From NCBI RefSeq assembly GCF_014699075.1, contig NZ_JACXAB010000017.1, positions 1 through 64,000 on the forward strand: DNA of 64,000 bases. Direction: 5' to 3'. Under the pieces are notes generated by a model. It was not told the DNA's origin, did no database searches, and was given only the letters and a program-made list of their open reading frames with translations. The position numbers were made by a program, and so were the translations under genes. Of this stretch, positions 9,953 through 19,283 are shown piece by piece (the first letter of the stretch is position 1; every line of letters starts with the position of its first letter). The stretch is from Microvirga sp. (GTDB lineage: Bacteria > Pseudomonadota > Alphaproteobacteria > Rhizobiales > Beijerinckiaceae).

Positions 9953-11005
9953 ATGGACGAGAGCGTCGAAGTCGTCTGCGAAAAGCAGGGGGAGGCCGGG
10001 CTCATCACGCTCAACCGTCCCAAGGCGCTCAATGCCCTCAACCTCGCCATGGTGCGCAAGATGCGCCGGGCGCTCGACGCCTGGGAGCGGGATCCGGCCG
10101 TCACGCGGGTGATCGTTCAGGGTGCCGGCGAGAAGGCCTTCTGCGCCGGCGGCGACATCCGGCAGCTCACCGAGAGCCTGAAGGCCGGAAAACGCGAGGA
10201 TGCGCTCGCCTTCTGGCGCGAGGAATACCAACTCAACATCCGCATCAAGCGCTATCCCAAGCCTTATATCGCCCTCGTCGACGGCATCGTCATGGGCGGC
10301 GGGGTCGGCGTGTCCCTGCACGGCTCGCATAGGGTGGCAGGCGAGCGCTATCTCTTCGCCATGCCCGAGGTCGGCATCGGCTTCTTCCCCGATGTGGGCT
10401 CCACCTACGCGCTGCCGCGCCTGCCCGGCGCGACGGGCATGTATCTTGCCCTCACCGGCGACCGGGTGAAGCGGGCGGATGCGGTCATGCTGGGGCTGGC
10501 GACGCACGCTGTGGCGAGCGCGGGCATCCCCGCCCTGCGCGAGGCGCTCATTGCCGGCGAGCCGGTGGACGAGGCCCTTGCCCGAGCCGCTGCCGATCCA
10601 GGCCCTGCTCCGCTGGAGGCACAGCAGGCCGTGATCGATTCCTGCTTCTCCGCCGAGAGCGTCACCGCAGTTCTGCACCGCCTCAATGAGGCTGCCGCCA
10701 AGGGTTCGGACTTCGCCGCCAAGACGGCCGCCGGCATGCGCACCAAGTCGCCGACCAGCATGAACCTCGCCTTCGAGCAGGTTCGCCGGGGCGCATCGCT
10801 TGATTTCGAGGAGGCCATGAAGGTCGAGTTCCGCATCGTGTCCCGCATCGGCGACGGGCATGACTTCTACGAGGGCGTCCGGGCGGTGATCATCGACAAG
10901 GACAACCAGCCCCGCTGGCAACCCGCCTCCCTCGATCAGGTGGACAGGGCCGCGATCGAGCATCACTTCGCGAGCCTTGGTCCGCACGAACTGGAGATTG
11001 CCTGA
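9953..11005 (+). CDS. 3-Hydroxyisobutyryl-CoA hydrolase (enoyl-CoA hydratase/isomerase superfamily)
   Basis: Probable valine-catabolism hydrolase that releases 3-hydroxyisobutyrate from its CoA ester. The crotonase-fold oxyanion motifs are CAGGDIR (64-70) and MGGGVGVSLHG (114-124). The HIBCH-specific block MPEVGIGFFPDVGSTYALPRL (from 137) holds the catalytic Glu139 and Asp147 equivalents. The C-terminal half contains DFEEAMKVEFRIVSRI and FYEGVRAVIIDKDNQPRW, typical of HIBCH rather than plain enoyl-CoA hydratase. Length is 350. The start at 9953 is set by AAGGAG 6 nt upstream; the longer frame reads through repeat DNA. Its stop overlaps the next start (TGATG). Confidence 0.9.
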   Translation: MDESVEVVCEKQGEAGLITLNRPKALNALNLAMVRKMRRALDAWERDPAVTRVIVQGAGEKAFCAGGDIRQLTESLKAGKREDALAFWREEYQLNIRIKRYPKPYIALVDGIVMGGGVGVSLHGSHRVAGERYLFAMPEVGIGFFPDVGSTYALPRLPGATGMYLALTGDRVKRADAVMLGLATHAVASAGIPALREALIAGEPVDEALARAAADPGPAPLEAQQAVIDSCFSAESVTAVLHRLNEAAAKGSDFAAKTAAGMRTKSPTSMNLAFEQVRRGASLDFEEAMKVEFRIVSRIGDGHDFYEGVRAVIIDKDNQPRWQPASLDQVDRAAIEHHFASLGPHELEIA

Positions 11006-11463
11006 TGCCCCGCAGCGGCAGCCAGTCGTCCAGCCACGCGGCACGGGAGTACCTGTCCGACCGGATCGAGGAGCGCCCCGCACCCCAGGGATTCATGCGC
11101 TGGAGCTTCGTGCTCACCTGCTTCATGCGCATCCTGGCGGTGCTCTGGATCATGAAGGGCCTGAGCTCCTGGGCGGTGATCCTCGGCATCTGGACCCCGG
11201 TCGGCCAGTTCGAGGCGCGCTCCACAGGCTACCAGGCCACCATCATCTACTTCGCCCTGATCGACCTGATCGCCGCCGTGGGCTTGTGGATGGCGAGCAC
11301 CTGGGGGGGAATCATGTGGCTTCTCGCCATCATGAGCCACCTGATCCTGGCGGCCTTCTTCCCGGGCATCCTCGCAAGCGGCATGATGACCGTGGCGTTC
11401 TTCCTCACCCTCATGGCGGTCTATTTAGGCATTTCCTGGCTGGCGGCCCGGGAGGGGCACTGA
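11005..11463 (+). CDS. Small four-helix membrane protein (DUF6163-like)
   Basis: A 152-residue protein with about 30 polar N-terminal residues and then four hydrophobic spans (roughly 32-55, 72-95, 100-120, 125-146) containing WAVILGIWTPVGQFEARST. It overlaps the hydrolase stop by one base, so it is translationally coupled. I recognise it as the short Rhizobiales DUF6163-type membrane family found beside HIBCH-like genes. No function is known. A 271-bp gap follows, with GC-rich short hairpins and no gene. Confidence 0.7.
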   Translation: MPRSGSQSSSHAAREYLSDRIEERPAPQGFMRWSFVLTCFMRILAVLWIMKGLSSWAVILGIWTPVGQFEARSTGYQATIIYFALIDLIAAVGLWMASTWGGIMWLLAIMSHLILAAFFPGILASGMMTVAFFLTLMAVYLGISWLAAREGH

Positions 11464-11734
11464 CCCGCCGCCGAAGGCGGAACCCAAAGGCCAAGCTCCT
11501 CACGCAGAAGTGTATCCTCAAGACAACAGTTCAAGGTTACATCGCCTTCAGGAGCGGTTCCGAGGGGTGAGGGGCGGCCCATTGGCGGGATTGCCATAAA
11601 ACGGCCCCGATGTTCCTCGTTTTCGATACCGTTCCTTAATCCTATCCCGGCACTTATCGCTGGGAGAGGGGGTAGACGGGCGCCAGTCCGCCGCTCCCGC
11701 CATGACCACACCTAACCGGGAAGAGCCTGCGCTC

Positions 11735-13006
11735 ATGTTGTCTCGCCGTACCCTTCTGACTGGATCGCTCGCCCTGATCTTCACGCCGGCCACCGGAGCC
11801 CTGGCGCAGCAGTTTGCCCAGAACCAGGCCGAGTGGTCGCAGAATTACGAGGCGGTCTCCCGCACCCGCGTTCAGCGGACCTCGACCCCGATGCTCTCGG
11901 CCGAGTCTCTCGCCGCCACCGAGCAGATGATCGAGTATTACCGCAACATCGCGGCCCGAGGCGGCTGGCAGCCCGTGCAGGGCGTCCAGGGTCTGCGCGT
12001 CGGGTCCAAGAACCCGGCCGTCATGGCCCTGCGCCAGCGCCTCATCGTCACGGGCGACCTCGATCCCGCGGCCGGCGAATCGCCGATCTACGATTCTTAC
12101 GTCGAGTCGGCCGTCCGCCGCTTCCAGGCCCGCCACGGCATCAGCTCCACGGGCACCATGACGGGCCCGACCGTGGTCGCCATGAACGTGCCGGTCGACC
12201 TGCGCATCCGCCAGCTCGAGATCAACGTCGCGCGCCTGCGCAGCCTCGTCGGCACCGGGCTCACCAACCGCTACGCGGTCGCCAACATTCCCGCGGCTCT
12301 CGTGGAGACGGTGGAGGGCGGCGTCGTGCACACCCGGCACGCGGCCGGCGTCGGCAAGATCGACCGCCAGTCGCCCCTGCTGAACTCGAAGGTGGTCGAG
12401 GTCAACTTCAACCCGTTCTGGACGGCTCCTGCCTCGGTGGTCAAGAAGGACCTCATTCCGAAGATGCAGAAGGAGCCGAACTATCTCGCCGAGAACAAGA
12501 TCCGCATCTTCAATGCGGCCGGCCAGGAGATTCCCTCCAGCCAGATCAACTGGTTCTCGGACGAGGCGACCCGCTACCGCTTCCGCCAGGATCCGGGCGG
12601 CGACCTGAACTCCATGGGCTTCGTGCGCATCAACATCCCGAACCAGCACGGCGTCTACATGCACGACACGCCCTCCAAGGGCATCTTCGGCGACGATTTC
12701 CGCTTCGTGTCCTCGGGCTGCATCCGCATCCAGAACGTGCGCGACTACATCGAGTGGCTCCTGAAGGACACCCCCGGCTGGTCCCGTGAGCAGATCGACG
12801 CGGTCTTCAAGTCCGGCGAGCGCATCGACGCCCGCCTGGCCCAGGCCGTTCCGATCCACTGGATCTACGTCACCGCCTGGGCGACCCCGGACGGCCTCGT
12901 GCAGTTCCGCGACGACATCTACAACAAGGACGGCCTCGGCAACGCCATCCCGGTCGCCAGCCGGGTTCCCACCGAGCCGGACCAGGAGATGTTCCTGCAG
13001 AACTGA
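11735..13006 (+). CDS. L,D-transpeptidase (YkuD family) with peptidoglycan-binding domain
   Basis: Cross-links peptidoglycan stem peptides 3-3 or anchors proteins to the wall in the periplasm. The N-terminus MLSRRTLLTGSLALIF...ALAQQ is a Tat-type (SRRTLL) signal peptide. A PG_binding_1-like domain spans about 85-150 (LRVGSKNPAVMALRQRL...FQARHGIS). The YkuD domain (about 180-350) contains the His310 and Cys329 pair in GVYMHDTPSK and SSGCIRIQNV. The C-terminal tail is typical of the large alphaproteobacterial form. An ATG at 11702 would add 11 residues; 11735 is preferred because the signal then starts properly and GGAAGAG lies upstream. Length is 423. Confidence 0.9.
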   Translation: MLSRRTLLTGSLALIFTPATGALAQQFAQNQAEWSQNYEAVSRTRVQRTSTPMLSAESLAATEQMIEYYRNIAARGGWQPVQGVQGLRVGSKNPAVMALRQRLIVTGDLDPAAGESPIYDSYVESAVRRFQARHGISSTGTMTGPTVVAMNVPVDLRIRQLEINVARLRSLVGTGLTNRYAVANIPAALVETVEGGVVHTRHAAGVGKIDRQSPLLNSKVVEVNFNPFWTAPASVVKKDLIPKMQKEPNYLAENKIRIFNAAGQEIPSSQINWFSDEATRYRFRQDPGGDLNSMGFVRINIPNQHGVYMHDTPSKGIFGDDFRFVSSGCIRIQNVRDYIEWLLKDTPGWSREQIDAVFKSGERIDARLAQAVPIHWIYVTAWATPDGLVQFRDDIYNKDGLGNAIPVASRVPTEPDQEMFLQN

Positions 13007-13029
13007 GGTCTGGACGACCGCTTCAACCT

Positions 13030-13125
13030 CCACGTCATCACCGGCCTCGTGCCGGTGATCTCGTTTCTGAGAGGCGCGGCGCTTTCCCGATCGGGATGGC
13101 CGGGACAGGCCCGGCCATAACGCGG
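13030..13125. repeat. Dispersed palindromic repeat, family B copy 3 (inverted)
   Basis: The same two hairpins as 4907-4999 and 9757-9848, but in reverse orientation: CACGTCATCACCGGCCTCGT...GTGAT first, then ATGGCCGGGACAGGCCCGGCCAT. It lies just after the L,D-transpeptidase stop. Confidence 0.7.
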
Positions 13126-13141
13126 TGACTTGTGCCGTGCA

Positions 13142-13283
13142 CTGTCATTCCGGGGCGCCGCAGGCGAGCCCGGAATCCATAACCACTAACGGTTCAGAAA
13201 GAAGCGGGACTCTGACTACCCTTCATTGAGACGTCGTGTTTATGGATTCCGGGCTCGGCTATGGGCCGCCCCGGAATGACAGT
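13142..13283. repeat. Dispersed palindromic repeat, family A copy 3
   Basis: CTGTCATTCCGGGG...CCCCGGAATGACAG outer arms, inner GGAATCCATAACC and TTTATGGATTCC, core CCACTAACGGTTCAGAAAG. It is nearly identical in layout to 3695-3825. With the family-B copy it fills the first half of the 512-bp gap before glyA (13007-13518). The second half (13290-13518) contains a degenerate ATCCCCGGTGGCCGC...GGGAAGGGGAT hairpin and no gene I can support. Confidence 0.75.
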
Positions 13284-13518
13284 GCGGGTGTCATCCCCGG
13301 TGGCCGCAGGCCGGGAAGGGGATCCACACTTCGCGCGGTTCTATGGTTTCCCTTTCCCTCCGGCCGGGAATGACACTGGAGGCAGCCGTTGCATTCCTGA
13401 TGTCTAGTGGGCATGTCCTGCGAGCGGGTTGGCGCGGCGAAGGCAGCCATGATAAAGCCCAGGCAATCAGGATTCAGCGGCCCGTGTCCGGCGGGCTTAC
13501 AGGAAGGCGAGGGTACCC

Positions 13519-14823
13519 ATGAGCGCCAGTGAAGCGGCACACAGCCATCTCTCCAACAGCTTCTTTTCCGCAAGCCTCGCCGACAGCGACCCCGAGATCG
13601 CCCGCGCCATTGGGCTGGAGCTCGGACGCCAGCGCGACGAGATCGAGCTGATCGCCTCCGAGAACATCGTGTCCCGCGCCGTCCTTGAGGCGCAGGGGTC
13701 GGTGATGACCAACAAGTATGCGGAAGGCTATCCGGGCCGCCGCTACTATGGCGGCTGCCAGTTCGTCGACATGGCCGAGGAACTCGCCATCGAGCGCGCC
13801 AAGCGCCTGTTCGATTGCCGGTTCGCCAACGTCCAGCCCAATTCCGGCTCCCAGGCCAACCAGGCCGTGTTCATGGCGCTCATGAAGCCGGGCGACACCT
13901 TCATGGGCCTGGATCTTGCCTGCGGCGGCCATCTGACCCACGGCTCGCCGGTCAACATGTCCGGCAAGTGGTTCAACGTCGTGAGCTACAAGGTGCGCGA
14001 GAGCGACCAGATCATCGACATGGACGAAGTCGCGCAGCTTGCCCGCGAGCACAAGCCGAAGGTGATCGTCGCCGGCGGCTCGGCCTATTCCCGGTTCTGG
14101 GACTTCGCCCGCTTCCGCGAGATCGCCGACGAGGTCGGTGCCTTCTTCATGGTGGACATCGCGCATTTCGCCGGCCTCGTGGCCGGCGGCGCGCATCCCT
14201 CCCCGTTCCCGCATGCCCATGTGGTCACCACCACCACCCACAAGACCCTGCGCGGCCCGCGCGGCGGCATGATCCTCACCAATGAGGAAGACCTGGCGAA
14301 GAAGTTCAACTCGGCCATCTTCCCAGGCCTCCAGGGCGGCCCGCTCATGCACGTGATCGCGGCGAAAGCTGTCGCTTTCGGTGAGGCCCTGCGCCCCGAG
14401 TTCAAGCTCTATGCGCGATCCGTGGTCGAGAACGCCAAGGTGCTGGCCGATACCATGCTGGCGGGCGGCTATGCCATCGTGGCCGGCGGTACGGACAATC
14501 ACCTGATGCTGGTGGATCTGCGCCCGAAGAAGCTCACCGGCAAGGCGGCTGAAGTCGCAATGGGCCGCGCTCACATCACCTGCAACAAGAACGGCGTGCC
14601 CTTCGACCCCGAGAAGCCGATGGTCACCTCAGGCGTGCGCCTCGGCACGCCCGCCGCCACCTCTCGCGGCTTCGGCGTGGCCGAGTTCAAGCGCGTGGGT
14701 GAGCTCATCGTCGAGACCCTCGACGGCCTCGCGAAGAACGGCGATGAGGGCAATGCTTCTGTTGAGGAGTCGGTGAAGGCTCGCGTTCATGAGCTGACCC
14801 GCCGCTTCCCGATCTATGGCTGA
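13519..14823 (+). CDS. glyA: Serine hydroxymethyltransferase
   Basis: The PLP enzyme that interconverts serine and glycine, loading the one-carbon unit onto tetrahydrofolate. The 434-residue product shows [20 protein letters not shown], the [16 protein letters not shown] block and the PLP lysine K242 in [16 protein letters not shown]. It starts [21 protein letters not shown] after GGAAGGCGAGGG. It leads a run of closely packed genes (nrdR after 15 nt, then the rib genes). The glyA-nrdR-rib order is conserved in alphaproteobacteria and joins folate, deoxynucleotide and flavin supply. Confidence 0.96.
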   Translation: MSASEAAHSHLSNSFFSASLADSDPEIARAIGLELGRQRDEIELIASENIVSRAVLEAQGSVMTNKYAEGYPGRRYYGGCQFVDMAEELAIERAKRLFDCRFANVQPNSGSQANQAVFMALMKPGDTFMGLDLACGGHLTHGSPVNMSGKWFNVVSYKVRESDQIIDMDEVAQLAREHKPKVIVAGGSAYSRFWDFARFREIADEVGAFFMVDIAHFAGLVAGGAHPSPFPHAHVVTTTTHKTLRGPRGGMILTNEEDLAKKFNSAIFPGLQGGPLMHVIAAKAVAFGEALRPEFKLYARSVVENAKVLADTMLAGGYAIVAGGTDNHLMLVDLRPKKLTGKAAEVAMGRAHITCNKNGVPFDPEKPMVTSGVRLGTPAATSRGFGVAEFKRVGELIVETLDGLAKNGDEGNASVEESVKARVHELTRRFPIYG

Positions 14824-14838
14824 GGGTTAAGCAGACCG

Positions 14839-15348
14839 ATGCGTTGCCCTTACTGCGGGAGCCTGGACACCCAGGTGAAGGATTCCCGCCCCACGGACGA
14901 TTCCTCGTCCATCCGCCGCCGCCGTATCTGCCCGGATTGCGGCGGCCGGTTCACGACCTTCGAGCGTGTGCAGCTGCGCGAACTCACGGTGGTGAAGCGC
15001 TCCGGCCGGCGCGTGCCCTTCGACCGTGACAAGCTCCAGCAATCGGTGGACGTGGCCCTGCGCAAGCGGCCGGTCGAGCCGGAGCGCGTCGAGCGCATGA
15101 TCAACGGCATCGTGCGCCAGCTTGAGAGCATGAGCGACGGCGAGGTGTCGAGCGAGCAGGTGGGCGAACTCGTCATGGAGGGGCTGAAAGGCCTCGACGA
15201 CGTGGCCTATGTGCGCTTCGCTTCCGTCTACAAGAACTTTCGCGAAGCCAGGGACTTCGAAGAGATTCTTGGCAAGCTGGCTGAGGGCGAAACCGAGGAG
15301 GACCTGCCGCCTCCGCCGAAGAAAAAGCGCGCTGCGAGCGAGCCATGA
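14839..15348 (+). CDS. nrdR: Transcriptional repressor NrdR
   Basis: An ATP/dATP-sensing repressor of ribonucleotide reductase genes. The 169-residue product has an N-terminal zinc ribbon with CPYC (3-6) and CPDC (31-34), the basic SSIRRRRI between them, and an ATP-cone from about 49 ([19 protein letters not shown]) to 140. The C-terminus has a Pro/Lys-rich tail ([13 protein letters not shown]). It overlaps ribD by 4 nt (ATGA), so the two are translationally coupled. Confidence 0.96.
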   Translation: MRCPYCGSLDTQVKDSRPTDDSSSIRRRRICPDCGGRFTTFERVQLRELTVVKRSGRRVPFDRDKLQQSVDVALRKRPVEPERVERMINGIVRQLESMSDGEVSSEQVGELVMEGLKGLDDVAYVRFASVYKNFREARDFEEILGKLAEGETEEDLPPPPKKKRAASEP

Positions 15349-16493
15349 CCGGCCCCGCCGCCAGGGGGCTGCCGCCTGACCGAACGAGCCACGACGAGCG
15401 CTTCATGCGCCTCGCCGTCGCGCTCGGCTCCCGCCATCTCGGCCTGACCTGGCCCAATCCATCCGTCGGGGCCGTGCTGCTCGACGAGAGCGGCGAGGTG
15501 CCCGTCATCATCGCGCAAGGCATCACCCAGGCCGGCGGCAGGCCTCATGCAGAGCGCATGGCCTTGGAGGCCGCAGGTGAACGCGCCCGCGGCGCGACGC
15601 TCTACGTCACCCTTGAGCCCTGCGCCACCCGCAGCAGCCCAACCCATGGCCCGTCCTGCACCGATCTCATCGTGGCTGCCGGAATCGGCCGGCTGGTGGT
15701 CAGCGTCCCCGACCCGAGCCCGCACGCGGCCGGGCAGGGACCGGAGCGCTTCGGCCTTGCCGGGATCCCGACGACTATCGGCTGCCTGGGCGAGGAAGGC
15801 GCAAGGCTGCATCGCGGCCACATCACCCGCGTCACCGAAGGGCGTCCTGCCGTGACCGTGAAGCTTGCCCGGAGCACCGAAGGATTTGCAGGATCACGCC
15901 AGGGGCCGCGCCTGATCCTCACCGGAGAGACCGCCCAGGCAAAAGTCCACCTGATGCGCGCCCATGCGGATGCGATCATGGTCGGCGTCGGGACGGTGCT
16001 GTCAGACGATCCGCTGCTGAATGTACGCTTGCCCGGCTTGGAGAGCCGCTCGCCGGTCCGCATCATTGTCGATTCTCAGCTCAGGACGCCGGTGACATCG
16101 CGGGTTGCGGCCGGTGCGCGGGAGATCCCGACATGGATTCTGACGACTGTGGACGCCTCTATTGCAACTGAGAGGGCGCTGACGGCGCTTGGTGTCGAGG
16201 TCATGCGGGTCTCGGCCGATGAGTCCGGCCGCGTTTGCCTGCCCGAGGCCCTGCAGCTTCTCGGCGCGCGTGGGCTCACGCAGGTGTTCTGCGAAGGCGG
16301 CCCTGATCTGGCGGACGCGCTGGCGAGAGCCGATCTGATCGACGATCTGGTCCTGATCACGGGCCGCTCCGCGCGGTGCGAAGGCGACGTTCCGGCGCTC
16401 GGTCTGTCGCTGCAGGACCGTATGGACAATCTTCGCTTATGGGCCGAGGAACAGGTCGGCCCCGATCTTTTCATGTTTTGGGAGAGACCCTGA
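15345..16493 (+). CDS. ribD: Bifunctional diaminohydroxyphosphoribosylaminopyrimidine deaminase / 5-amino-6-(5-phosphoribosylamino)uracil reductase
   Basis: Catalyses the second (deaminase) and third (reductase) steps of riboflavin synthesis. The N-terminal cytidine-deaminase-like domain has the zinc site H68-A-E70 and C93...C105. The spacing between the two cysteines is 11 residues rather than the common 8. The C-terminal reductase domain (from about 175) includes [25 protein letters not shown] and [21 protein letters not shown]. Length is 382. The stop overlaps the ribE start (TGATG). Confidence 0.93.
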   Translation: MTGPAARGLPPDRTSHDERFMRLAVALGSRHLGLTWPNPSVGAVLLDESGEVPVIIAQGITQAGGRPHAERMALEAAGERARGATLYVTLEPCATRSSPTHGPSCTDLIVAAGIGRLVVSVPDPSPHAAGQGPERFGLAGIPTTIGCLGEEGARLHRGHITRVTEGRPAVTVKLARSTEGFAGSRQGPRLILTGETAQAKVHLMRAHADAIMVGVGTVLSDDPLLNVRLPGLESRSPVRIIVDSQLRTPVTSRVAAGAREIPTWILTTVDASIATERALTALGVEVMRVSADESGRVCLPEALQLLGARGLTQVFCEGGPDLADALARADLIDDLVLITGRSARCEGDVPALGLSLQDRMDNLRLWAEEQVGPDLFMFWERP

Positions 16494-17128
16494 TGTTTAC
16501 GGGTATCGTCACCGATGTCGGTGAAGTGGCAACGGTGGAAGGGTCCCAGGGCACCCTCAAGCGCCTGCGCATCCACTCGTCCTACGATCCCGCCACCATC
16601 GTGCTCGGCGCCTCCATCGCCTGCGGCGGGCCGTGCCTGACGGTTGTGGCGTTCGGAGAGCGGGAAGGCGGCTGCTGGTTCGATGTGGATGCCGCGGCCG
16701 AGACCCTGGATCGCACCACCGTCGGCGAGTGGCTGCCCGGCACCAGGGTCAACCTGGAGCGCTCCCTGAAGATTGGCGACGAGCTCGGCGGCCATATCGT
16801 CACCGGGCACGTGGACGGTCTGGCCACCATCGTGGCCAAGGAGGCGATCACCGCCGGTGACGATCCCTGGGGGCCGACAGCCCGCTTCACCCTCAAGGTG
16901 CCGCCGGCGCTTGCCCCGTTCATTGCCGAGAAGGGCTCGGTCTGCCTCGACGGCACGTCGCTCACCGTGAACACGGTCAACGACGACATGTTCTCCGTGC
17001 TCATCATTCCGCACACCCTCGCTGTGACCACCTGGGGCGACCGGCAGGTGGGCGACAAGCTCAACCTGGAGGTCGACCTCATGGCCCGTTACGCGGCGCG
17101 GCTTGCGGACGCGCGCCGGGCGGGGTAG
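16493..17128 (+). CDS. ribE: Riboflavin synthase alpha chain
   Basis: Dismutates two 6,7-dimethyl-8-ribityllumazines to riboflavin. The product starts [12 protein letters not shown], the invariant family N-terminus, and has two homologous barrels. Key blocks are LKIGDELGGHIVTGHVDGLA in the middle and VCLDGTSLTVNTVND for barrel 2. In barrel 1 the usual VNGVCLTV is ACGGPCLTV. The 211-residue length is normal. The start at 16493 overlaps the ribD stop; the longer frame from 16376 lies inside ribD. Confidence 0.95.
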   Translation: MFTGIVTDVGEVATVEGSQGTLKRLRIHSSYDPATIVLGASIACGGPCLTVVAFGEREGGCWFDVDAAAETLDRTTVGEWLPGTRVNLERSLKIGDELGGHIVTGHVDGLATIVAKEAITAGDDPWGPTARFTLKVPPALAPFIAEKGSVCLDGTSLTVNTVNDDMFSVLIIPHTLAVTTWGDRQVGDKLNLEVDLMARYAARLADARRAG

Positions 17129-17163
17129 GTGAACGCTTAACATCTTCCCTATTGTCATGGCTC

Positions 17164-17266
17164 TGTCCTCATCCTGAGGAGGGCCGCAGGCCCGTCTCGA
17201 AGGAGATTCCAGTGCGCTCTGGATCCTCCTTCGAGACGGCGCTTCGCGCCTCCTCGGGATGAGGGT
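17164..17266. repeat. Palindromic element between ribE and ribH
   Basis: Imperfect inverted repeat: CCTCATCCTGAGGAGG...GTCTCGAAGGA on the left and TCCTTCGAGACGGCG...CCTCGGGATGAGG on the right, centred near 17215. It has the form of the CTCATCCTGAGGAG-type elements widespread in Rhizobiales. It occupies nearly the whole 166-bp gap and ends just before the ribH start region, so it may also act as an RNA hairpin within the rib transcript. Confidence 0.7.
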
Positions 17267-17294
17267 GGATGCTTACGAAGGTCTCGAAACATAC

Positions 17295-17783
17295 ATGGTC
17301 GCCCATTCCGACAAGCCGAAAAGCCCACGCCCGCCGGTTCCCGGTGCCCGCATCCTGGTCGTCGAAGCCCGCTTCTATGACGACATCGCCAATGAGCTTC
17401 TGCGCGGCGCGCAAGGGGCCGTCGAGGCGGCGCAGGCCAGCATGGACGTGCTGACCCTGGACGGCGCGCTCGAGATCCCGGCCACGATCGCCATCGCGCT
17501 CGACGCTGCCGAGAAGGCCGGCAAACCCTATGACGCCGTCGTGGCGCTGGGCTGCGTGATCCGCGGTGAGACGGGCCACTACGACATCGTGGCCGGCGAG
17601 AGCGCCCGCGCGCTGATGGACCTGTCGGTCGAGCGCCGTATTCCGCTCGCCAACGGCATCCTGACCGTCGAGAATGATCAGCAGGCCTGGACCCGTGCGA
17701 GCGTGAATGAATTGAATAAGGGTGGGGGCGCGGTGGAAGCGGCGCTCGCCGTTCTGCGCATCAAACAGAAACCGGAGGCCTGA
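17295..17783 (+). CDS. ribH: 6,7-dimethyl-8-ribityllumazine synthase
   Basis: Condenses 5-amino-6-ribitylaminouracil with 3,4-dihydroxy-2-butanone phosphate, the step before RibE. The core contains [16 protein letters not shown], the VPGALEIP-like segment [31 protein letters not shown] and [13 protein letters not shown]. Typical length (162). The start at 17295 (MVAHSDKPK) is preferred; an in-frame ATG at 17259 lies within the repeat element. nusB begins 2 nt after the stop, the standard ribH-nusB pairing. Confidence 0.95.
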   Translation: MVAHSDKPKSPRPPVPGARILVVEARFYDDIANELLRGAQGAVEAAQASMDVLTLDGALEIPATIAIALDAAEKAGKPYDAVVALGCVIRGETGHYDIVAGESARALMDLSVERRIPLANGILTVENDQQAWTRASVNELNKGGGAVEAALAVLRIKQKPEA

Positions 17784-17785
17784 TC

Positions 17786-18268
17786 ATGACGAAGCCAGCA
17801 GAGCGCTCGGCCGCTCGCCTCGCTGCCGTCCAGGCACTCTACCAGATGGACATCTCCGGCAAGACCGTGATCGATGCGCTCGCCGAGTTCGAAGCCTTCT
17901 GGATCGGCCGCGAGGTCGAGGGCATCGAGTTCAAGCCGTCGGACAACAATTTCTTCCGCGATATCCTGTCGGGCGTGGTCAGGAACCAGCGCGATATCGA
18001 CGTCAGGATCGACAACGCGCTGGCCACTGATTGGCCCCTCAAGCGCATCGAGGCGGTGCTGCGCGCCATCCTGCGCGCCGGTGGCTACGAGCTGATGTTC
18101 CGCAAGGACGTGCCGGCCCGCGTCGTCATCACCGAGTACGTGGACGTGACCCACGGCTTCTACGGCGACGATGAGCCGGGTCTCGTCAATGCGGTGCTCG
18201 ACAAGGTCGCCCGCGAGGTTCGCCCCGGCGAGCTGGAGAAGAAGGCCGCCGGGCAGGGCGGGCGATAA
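17786..18268 (+). CDS. nusB: Transcription antitermination factor NusB
   Basis: Binds boxA RNA with S10 (NusE) to prevent premature termination in rRNA operons. The 160-residue all-helical protein has ARLAAVQALYQMDIS at the N-terminus and LRAILRAGGYELMFRKDVPARVVITEYVDVTHGFYGDDEPGLVNAVLDKVAR at the end, the conserved C-terminal signature. It lies directly after ribH and 25 nt before thiL, as is usual in proteobacteria. Confidence 0.95.
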   Translation: MTKPAERSAARLAAVQALYQMDISGKTVIDALAEFEAFWIGREVEGIEFKPSDNNFFRDILSGVVRNQRDIDVRIDNALATDWPLKRIEAVLRAILRAGGYELMFRKDVPARVVITEYVDVTHGFYGDDEPGLVNAVLDKVAREVRPGELEKKAAGQGGR

Positions 18269-18293
18269 CGCGAGCAGGCAAGGTGACCGGCCG

Positions 18294-19283
18294 ATGAGTG
18301 CGAGCGAACGCCCGAGCGAGGACAGCCTCATCGCGCGATTCTTCGCTCCCATCGCCGGAGAAGGCGCCCTCGGCCTCAAGGACGATGCGGCCTGCCTGAC
18401 GCCGAAACCCGGCCACGACCTCGTCCTCACCACGGACGCCCTGGTCGAGCGGGTCCACTTCCTGCCCGAGGATGCTCCCGGCTCCATCGCCCGCAAGGCA
18501 TTGGGCGTGAACGTTTCCGATCTCGCCGCGAAAGGCGCCGATCCGGCAGGCTTCCTCCTGAGTCTCGCGCTGCCCGAGGGTTGGACCGAGCGATGGCTTG
18601 CGGATTTCGCGGCCGGGCTCGGCCAGGCGTCGCGGGATTTCTCCTGCCCGCTTCTCGGCGGCGATACGGTGAAGGCGAGGGGCCCTCTGACCCTTTCGGT
18701 CACCGCCGTGGGCCAGGTGCCGACCGGCCGCATGGTTCAGCGCACCACGGCGCAGGTTGGCGAACTCGTCTGCGTCACCGGCACCATCGGCGATGGAGCC
18801 TTGGGCCTCAAGCTCCGCTCCGCGCCTTCCTGGAGCCAGGGCCTGTCGCCGGACGAGAAGGCGCATCTTGCCGACCGCTACCTCCACCCCCAGCCCCGCC
18901 ACCAGCTCGCCTCGATCCTGCGGGCCCATGCCAGCGCCGCCATGGACGTCTCGGACGGGCTTGCGGGCGATCTCGCCAAGATGATGAAGGCCAGCGGCGT
19001 CTCGGCCATCGTCGAGGCGGATCAGGTGCCGCTGTCGGCTGCGGTCGCCAAGGCCATTCAGGCGTCGCCCGAACTGATGGACTTGGCCCTCACCGGCGGC
19101 GACGATTACGAGATTCTCTGCACTGTCCCGCAAAAGTCCCTCGACAGGTTCCGCCAGGAGGCCGATAGCATCGGCCTTCCCCTGTCCGTCATCGGCCGAG
19201 TCGTCTCAGGGTCCAATCGGCCGGTCTTTCGGATGAACGGTCTCGAAAGACGCTACGATGTCGGCTCCTACCAGCATTTCTGA
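18294..19283 (+). CDS. thiL: Thiamine-monophosphate kinase
   Basis: Phosphorylates thiamine monophosphate to the diphosphate coenzyme. The 329-residue protein starts MSASERPSEDSLIARFFAPI (the E-x-x-LI-x-x-(L/F) family opening). It has the Asp-rich Mg/ATP sites LKDDAACL and VLTTDALVERVHF, then NVSDLAAKGADPAGFLLSLALP, LLGGDTV, AAMDVSDGLAGDLAKM and LTGGDDYEIL. The ATG at 18294 gives the expected length; upstream codons lie within nusB. Its last 26 nt overlap the following MFS gene. Confidence 0.94.
   Translation: MSASERPSEDSLIARFFAPIAGEGALGLKDDAACLTPKPGHDLVLTTDALVERVHFLPEDAPGSIARKALGVNVSDLAAKGADPAGFLLSLALPEGWTERWLADFAAGLGQASRDFSCPLLGGDTVKARGPLTLSVTAVGQVPTGRMVQRTTAQVGELVCVTGTIGDGALGLKLRSAPSWSQGLSPDEKAHLADRYLHPQPRHQLASILRAHASAAMDVSDGLAGDLAKMMKASGVSAIVEADQVPLSAAVAKAIQASPELMDLALTGGDDYEILCTVPQKSLDRFRQEADSIGLPLSVIGRVVSGSNRPVFRMNGLERRYDVGSYQHF

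Noticed and set aside
11702..11734. Earlier start of the L,D-transpeptidase
   Set aside because: It would place 11 polar residues before the Tat signal; not excluded, but the start at 11735 has a better ribosome site.
13284..13518. Riboswitch before glyA
   Set aside because: I looked for conserved cores of SAM, glycine and THF classes and saw none; only degenerate repeat hairpins are present.
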